Assembly (NCBI GenBank): GCA_937934465.1 | Contig: CALGZO010000114.1 | Location: 1 to 7,498, forward strand | Length of the DNA stretch: 7,498 bases | Source of the DNA: an uncultured Fimbriimonadales bacterium | Lineage (GTDB): Bacteria; Armatimonadota; Fimbriimonadia; Fimbriimonadales; GBS-DC | Reading direction: 5' to 3' | Shown: positions 5,974 to 7,498 of the stretch, piece after piece | Layout of the letters: each line of letters starts with the position of its first letter | How positions within the stretch are numbered: the stretch's first letter is position 1 | Notes under the pieces: generated by a model | What the model saw: the letters and a program-made list of their open reading frames with translations, nothing else | Databases searched by the model: none | What the model was told of the DNA's origin: nothing | Made by a program: the position numbers and the translations under genes

Positions 5974-7470
5974 CTAATCGTAGAGCGCATCGAGATAGCG
6001 GCGCAGCACCTCGTCCACCACGCCTCGAAACGGCAGCGAGTTCGCCATCCCGTAAATCGGCGCCATTTCGCCCTTCGCTTCGGGGTGCGCTTTCACATAG
6101 TGGATGGCGTCGCGCAGGTCGCTCAAGAAGGCGTCCGCCACACCAGGTTGCGCATGGCGAATCGTGACGGCAAGGTGCAAGCCGGGCGGACGCTGGAGCG
6201 CGGTGAGCCGCCAGCCGCGCTGCGCAAGCTGGTCAAGGACTTGATAGATATTGAGTTGCTCCTGCGCGCTGGTGAAGGCAATCAGAAAAAGCGGCTCGCC
6301 CATCAGTTTGAGTTCGGGCATCTGTTCGATGCCTTTGCGGATATGGAGCGCGGTCTCCATAATCTGGCGGGCGCACTCTAAGTAGCCCTGCTTGCCGATG
6401 GCGACCATCGCCGCCCAGCCCGCGACGCTCAGTGCGCCAGGGCGACTGCCCGGCAGCGTCGGCGAGGCGTACAGACCGCCTTGCCACTCCGTCGCGGTGA
6501 AGTATTGATACCGTCGCAGATGACGCCCTCGGTATAGCACGACCGATAGCCCCTTCGGTGTGTAGCCGTATTTGTGGGGGTCAACAGAGATCGAGGTCAC
6601 GCCGTCCACGCGGAAGTCCCACGGCGTCACGGGGTAGCCCAGCGCTTCGATAAACGGCAGCAGGAAGCCGCCCAAGCAGGCGTCCACATGCATCCCGACG
6701 CCGTATTGCTTCGCCAGTTGCGCGATTTGGGGGATGGGATCAACGACGCCGTGTGGGTAGCCGGGCGCGGAGCCGACGAGCGCGATGGTTTGTCGGGTCA
6801 TCGCGCGGTGCATCGCGTCCAAGTTCGCTTTGAAGTCGTCGCCGACGGGCGTGCGGATGAGCTTGACGCCGAACAGGTGCGCCGCTTTGTCGAAGGCGGG
6901 GTGCGCGGTTTCGGGGGCAATCACTTCGGGTTCGGAGACGCCTTTTTCAGCGCGCGCCCAGTCGCGGTAGGTCTTCATCGCCAGCAGGATGCTCTCCGTG
7001 CCGCCAGAGGTGGTTGTGCCCACTACTTGCTGGGCAGGGTCGTCGGTCTCAGGCGCGCGGAGTAGGCGCGCGGTCATGCGCACGATTTCCGCCTCGAACT
7101 TAATCGTGCTGGGGAACAGGTCGGCGTGCAGGGGGTTGCTTTGGGCGTGGAGCGCGTAGACTTGGCTGAGGAACGCTGTGTGGTGTTCGTCGCCGTGATA
7201 GACCGTCCCCGACACGCGCCCTTGCTTCCAAAGCGGCGTCTCCTGCTCGCGGAGTTGCTGCAGCCACTCCAGTATCTGCTCGCGCGGGACGCCCTGTTCG
7301 GGGAGCGTGGGGAAATCGGGCAGACTCTCCAGTTTCGGGCGCATTTTGGAGCGCACCATCGCCTCCACTTGGGCGTACTCGGTTTCCAATCGTTTCTGCA
7401 CGGCAGGGATGCGCTGCGCGGCTTTCTCTGCGCCCCTCAACACGCCCTGCCAAACACGCTTCAGCCCCAT
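5974..7470 (-). CDS. PLP-dependent sphingosine-1-phosphate-lyase-like enzyme (group II decarboxylase family)
   Basis: The 498-residue protein matches sphingosine-1-phosphate lyase along its length. Those enzymes cleave a phosphorylated long-chain amino alcohol into a fatty aldehyde and phosphoethanolamine. It shows VSGTVYHGD (86-94), SNPLHADLFP (111-120), GTTTSGGTES (151-160), APETAHPAF with the PLP-stacking His190, HVDACLGGF (261-269) with Asp263, SVDPHKYGY with the PLP lysine Lys300, and TLPGSRPG (338-345). Lys306 lies six residues after it, and His190 and Lys300 are 110 apart, as I recall for the Symbiobacterium enzyme. There is no N-terminal membrane anchor, unlike eukaryotic forms, so it should be soluble. 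Substrate is uncertain: an amino acid decarboxylase of the same fold is possible, but the N-terminal VSGTVYHGD and NPLH favour the lyase. It is the first gene in its unit, followed by pntAA. Confidence 0.9.
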   Translation of the reverse strand: MGLKRVWQGVLRGAEKAAQRIPAVQKRLETEYAQVEAMVRSKMRPKLESLPDFPTLPEQGVPREQILEWLQQLREQETPLWKQGRVSGTVYHGDEHHTAFLSQVYALHAQSNPLHADLFPSTIKFEAEIVRMTARLLRAPETDDPAQQVVGTTTSGGTESILLAMKTYRDWARAEKGVSEPEVIAPETAHPAFDKAAHLFGVKLIRTPVGDDFKANLDAMHRAMTRQTIALVGSAPGYPHGVVDPIPQIAQLAKQYGVGMHVDACLGGFLLPFIEALGYPVTPWDFRVDGVTSISVDPHKYGYTPKGLSVVLYRGRHLRRYQYFTATEWQGGLYASPTLPGSRPGALSVAGWAAMVAIGKQGYLECARQIMETALHIRKGIEQMPELKLMGEPLFLIAFTSAQEQLNIYQVLDQLAQRGWRLTALQRPPGLHLAVTIRHAQPGVADAFLSDLRDAIHYVKAHPEAKGEMAPIYGMANSLPFRGVVDEVLRRYLDALYD

Positions 7471-7479
7471 AATGCAGGG

Positions 7480-7485
7480 ATTGTA
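7480..7485 (-). promoter_or_regulatory. Candidate -10 box giving a near-leaderless lyase mRNA
   Basis: TACAAT on the minus strand, preceded by AGG, ends nine bases before the ATG at 7470. Transcription would begin about two to five bases before the start codon, and the intervening CCCTGCATT has no Shine-Dalgarno match. Any -35 element lies beyond the window edge. Confidence 0.5.
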
Positions 7486-7498
7486 CCTGAACAGTTAG

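Noticed and set aside
5275..6381. Plus-strand 368-codon open frame
   Set aside because: It is antisense to pntAA and the lyase, spans both genes, and its His/Arg/Ala-rich translation is typical of a GC-rich shadow frame.

Overview
The window is about 7.5 kb of GC-rich bacterial DNA. It holds six protein-coding genes and, at the left end, a dense array of small DNA palindromes. Five genes lie on the minus strand and one on the plus strand. No rRNA, tRNA, CRISPR, integrase or transposase was seen. The protein families are ordinary cytoplasmic bacterial ones. The intergenic palindrome array, Shine-Dalgarno sites of the GGAGG type and the protein style remind me of Armatimonadota-like or similar genomes from warm habitats. 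That assignment is an inference from memory, not something the sequence proves.

Layout. Positions 1-490 are a non-coding array of about 14 short hairpins in several sequence families. Nearly all have 7-9 bp stems and exactly four loop bases, and many sit 27-31 bp apart. A longer inverted repeat (498-555) and a Shine-Dalgarno site lead into a plus-strand S9-family serine peptidase (590-2590). It ends three bases from the end of the convergent purA gene (2594-3865, minus).

Reading leftwards on the minus strand, a probable operon runs from a single-domain response regulator (4538-4134), through a 68-residue single-pass membrane protein that overlaps it by 11 bases, to purA (adenylosuccinate synthase). 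A TACAAT box lies 29 bases before the regulator start. Further right is a second minus-strand unit: a sphingosine-1-phosphate-lyase-like PLP enzyme (7470-5974), then, 18 bases later, a stand-alone domain I subunit of proton-translocating transhydrogenase (pntAA, 5955-4801). The lyase gene appears to start from a nearly leaderless transcript, with a TACAAT box ending nine bases before its ATG.

Function. The genes cover peptide turnover, AMP synthesis, phospho-signalling, a PLP carbon-carbon lyase and NAD(H) binding. I see no single pathway joining them. The points most worth a second look are the periodic hairpin array with preserved pairing, the lyase-pntAA pair without pntAB or pntB beside it, the response regulator-membrane protein-purA operon, and the shared GGTACAAT promoter-like motif.
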